NCBI GenBank assembly: GCA_030430565.1
Contig: JAUIKS010000013.1
Span: 236,068 to 300,067, forward strand
Source of the DNA: Polyangia bacterium
GTDB lineage: Bacteria > Myxococcota_A > Polyangia > Nannocystales > Nannocystaceae
Length of the DNA: 64,000 nt
Reading direction: 5' to 3'
This document shows, piece by piece, positions 63,276 to 64,000 of this stretch. Within the stretch, counting starts at the first letter, position 1; the number at the start of each line of letters is the position of its first letter. The notes under the pieces were generated by a model, which did not search any database, was not told the DNA's origin, and worked only from the letters and a program-made list of their open reading frames with translations. A program made the translations under genes and the position numbers.

Positions 63276-64000
63276 CTAACTCGCCTGCGCGTCCTTCTCG
63301 CAGGGGGCGCCGAGCAAGCACGGCACGCAGCACGGCGGTTCGTTGGCCGCGTCCGCGTACAGCAGCGCCCGCAACGGATCGGCGCTGACTCGCGCGCCGC
63401 GGCGCACGATCGCCCTGCGATCAAGCGCGCGATAGGACTCGGAACTCGAACCGAGTCCGCACCACGTGCCCACGCAGGCCTGGGGTCCGTCGACATCCTC
63501 GACCTCGGTATCGAAGTCGGCGTTGGCCTTCTTCTCCTCGAGGCTCACGAGCGCGAGGATGTCGAGCCACAGGTTGATCCACGGAACGTGTGTCGGGTTG
63601 TCGGGGTCGAGTCGCCCGGGCGGGAGCGAGTACTCCGTGTGTAGCGCGACGTCGGCCCAGAACAGCAGAAGCCCGCCCAACTCGGGCTGGAATGCGTGGA
63701 GTGGGGGCGGGAGCGAGGTCTCGAGCGCGGCCGACCAGACGAGCTCGCGTACGGTCGCGGCGACCTGCTCGATCTTCGCATCGGAGATGTCGGGCGGCGA
63801 CAGGTTCTCGGCGATGACCGCTCCGCCCCACGGGTCGTAGGCGCCCTGGTCCTCGCCGCCGCCGTCTTGGTCGCCGCTCGACCCGCCATCGCCGGAGTCG
63901 CTCGAGGTCCCGGAGCCCTCGCCCGTGCCGACCCCGCCGCCGCTGCCGCCACCGACGCCTTCGCCGGTGCCTCCGCTCCCGCCACCCTCGCCGTTCTTCG
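63276..64000 (-). CDS. Hypothetical protein, 5' end cut by window
   Basis: Open on the minus strand from the window edge to TAG at 63276: 240 complete codons visible, first complete codon at 63998. The visible N-terminal part (about 55 residues) is Gly/Ser/Asp linker (GGGS and GEG units), then an apparently folded domain of about 185 residues with several Trp residues (LGGLLLFWADVALHTEYSLP, WINLWLDILALVSLEEKK). The C-terminus has a CCVPCLLGAPC cysteine cluster. I do not recognise it. First visible gene of a three-gene operon. Confidence 0.6.
   Translation of the reverse strand, partial: KNGEGGGSGGTGEGVGGGSGGGVGTGEGSGTSSDSGDGGSSGDQDGGGEDQGAYDPWGGAVIAENLSPPDISDAKIEQVAATVRELVWSAALETSLPPPLHAFQPELGGLLLFWADVALHTEYSLPPGRLDPDNPTHVPWINLWLDILALVSLEEKKANADFDTEVEDVDGPQACVGTWCGLGSSSESYRALDRRAIVRRGARVSADPLRALLYADAANEPPCCVPCLLGAPCEKDAQAS

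Overview
The window is about 64 kb of very GC-rich bacterial chromosome, probably from a myxobacterium of the Nannocystis/Plesiocystis type (Myxococcota). The basis is family content: many lipoproteins with Ser/Thr-rich linkers, MopE-like Cys/Asp motifs and choice-of-anchor L domains; four Ser/Thr protein kinases, one fused to TPRs and one to an AAA ATPase; an ECF sigma factor; and a truncated protein resembling the SCE4755 polysaccharide-monooxygenase-like family. No rRNA, tRNA or CRISPR array was seen. Many genes have a -10-like hexamer (TAnnnT) only 6-9 nt before the start codon, which suggests widespread leaderless transcription; I used this to choose several starts.

Layout. 1-8.6 kb: partial UbiA-family prenyltransferase, murJ, a vWA lipoprotein with a Gly-Asp repeat, and a tandem pair of Cys-rich choice-of-anchor L lipoproteins. 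8.6-20.3 kb: an AraC regulator divergent from an unusual aminotransferase/acetyltransferase/pseudo-aminotransferase fusion, a second class III aminotransferase, a photoactive-yellow-protein-like PAS protein, an OPT transporter with a small membrane partner, then a P5C-type aldehyde dehydrogenase and a third class III aminotransferase. 20.3-35.3 kb: kinase-TPR protein, a divergent MDR oxidoreductase/LysR pair, a lipoprotein, an SSS symporter with a small membrane partner, a frameshifted small lipoprotein, miaB, a PpiC-type lipoprotein, an outer-membrane barrel, purEK, and a monooxygenase-like ORF that stops after 102 codons.

35.3-41.4 kb looks like an acquired island beside that truncated ORF. 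It holds a tyrosine recombinase, a stand-alone TIR protein, and a 1410-aa protein with a histone-like Lys/Ala tail, a TIR-like domain lacking the catalytic Glu, a NACHT NTPase, a pentapeptide-like stretch and nine nearly identical WD40 repeats. I interpret the last two as a two-gene sensor/effector defence system. It is the most interesting locus in the window.

41.4-62.0 kb is a signalling and cell-surface block: two sets built from the same families (kinase, TPR/two-TM protein ending in an OMP-like strand, lipoprotein with repeats), plus an ECF sigma factor in tandem with a 1298-aa kinase-AAA protein, beside three large lipoproteins. 62.2-64 kb (minus strand) is a three-gene operon of unknown function, cut by the window edge.
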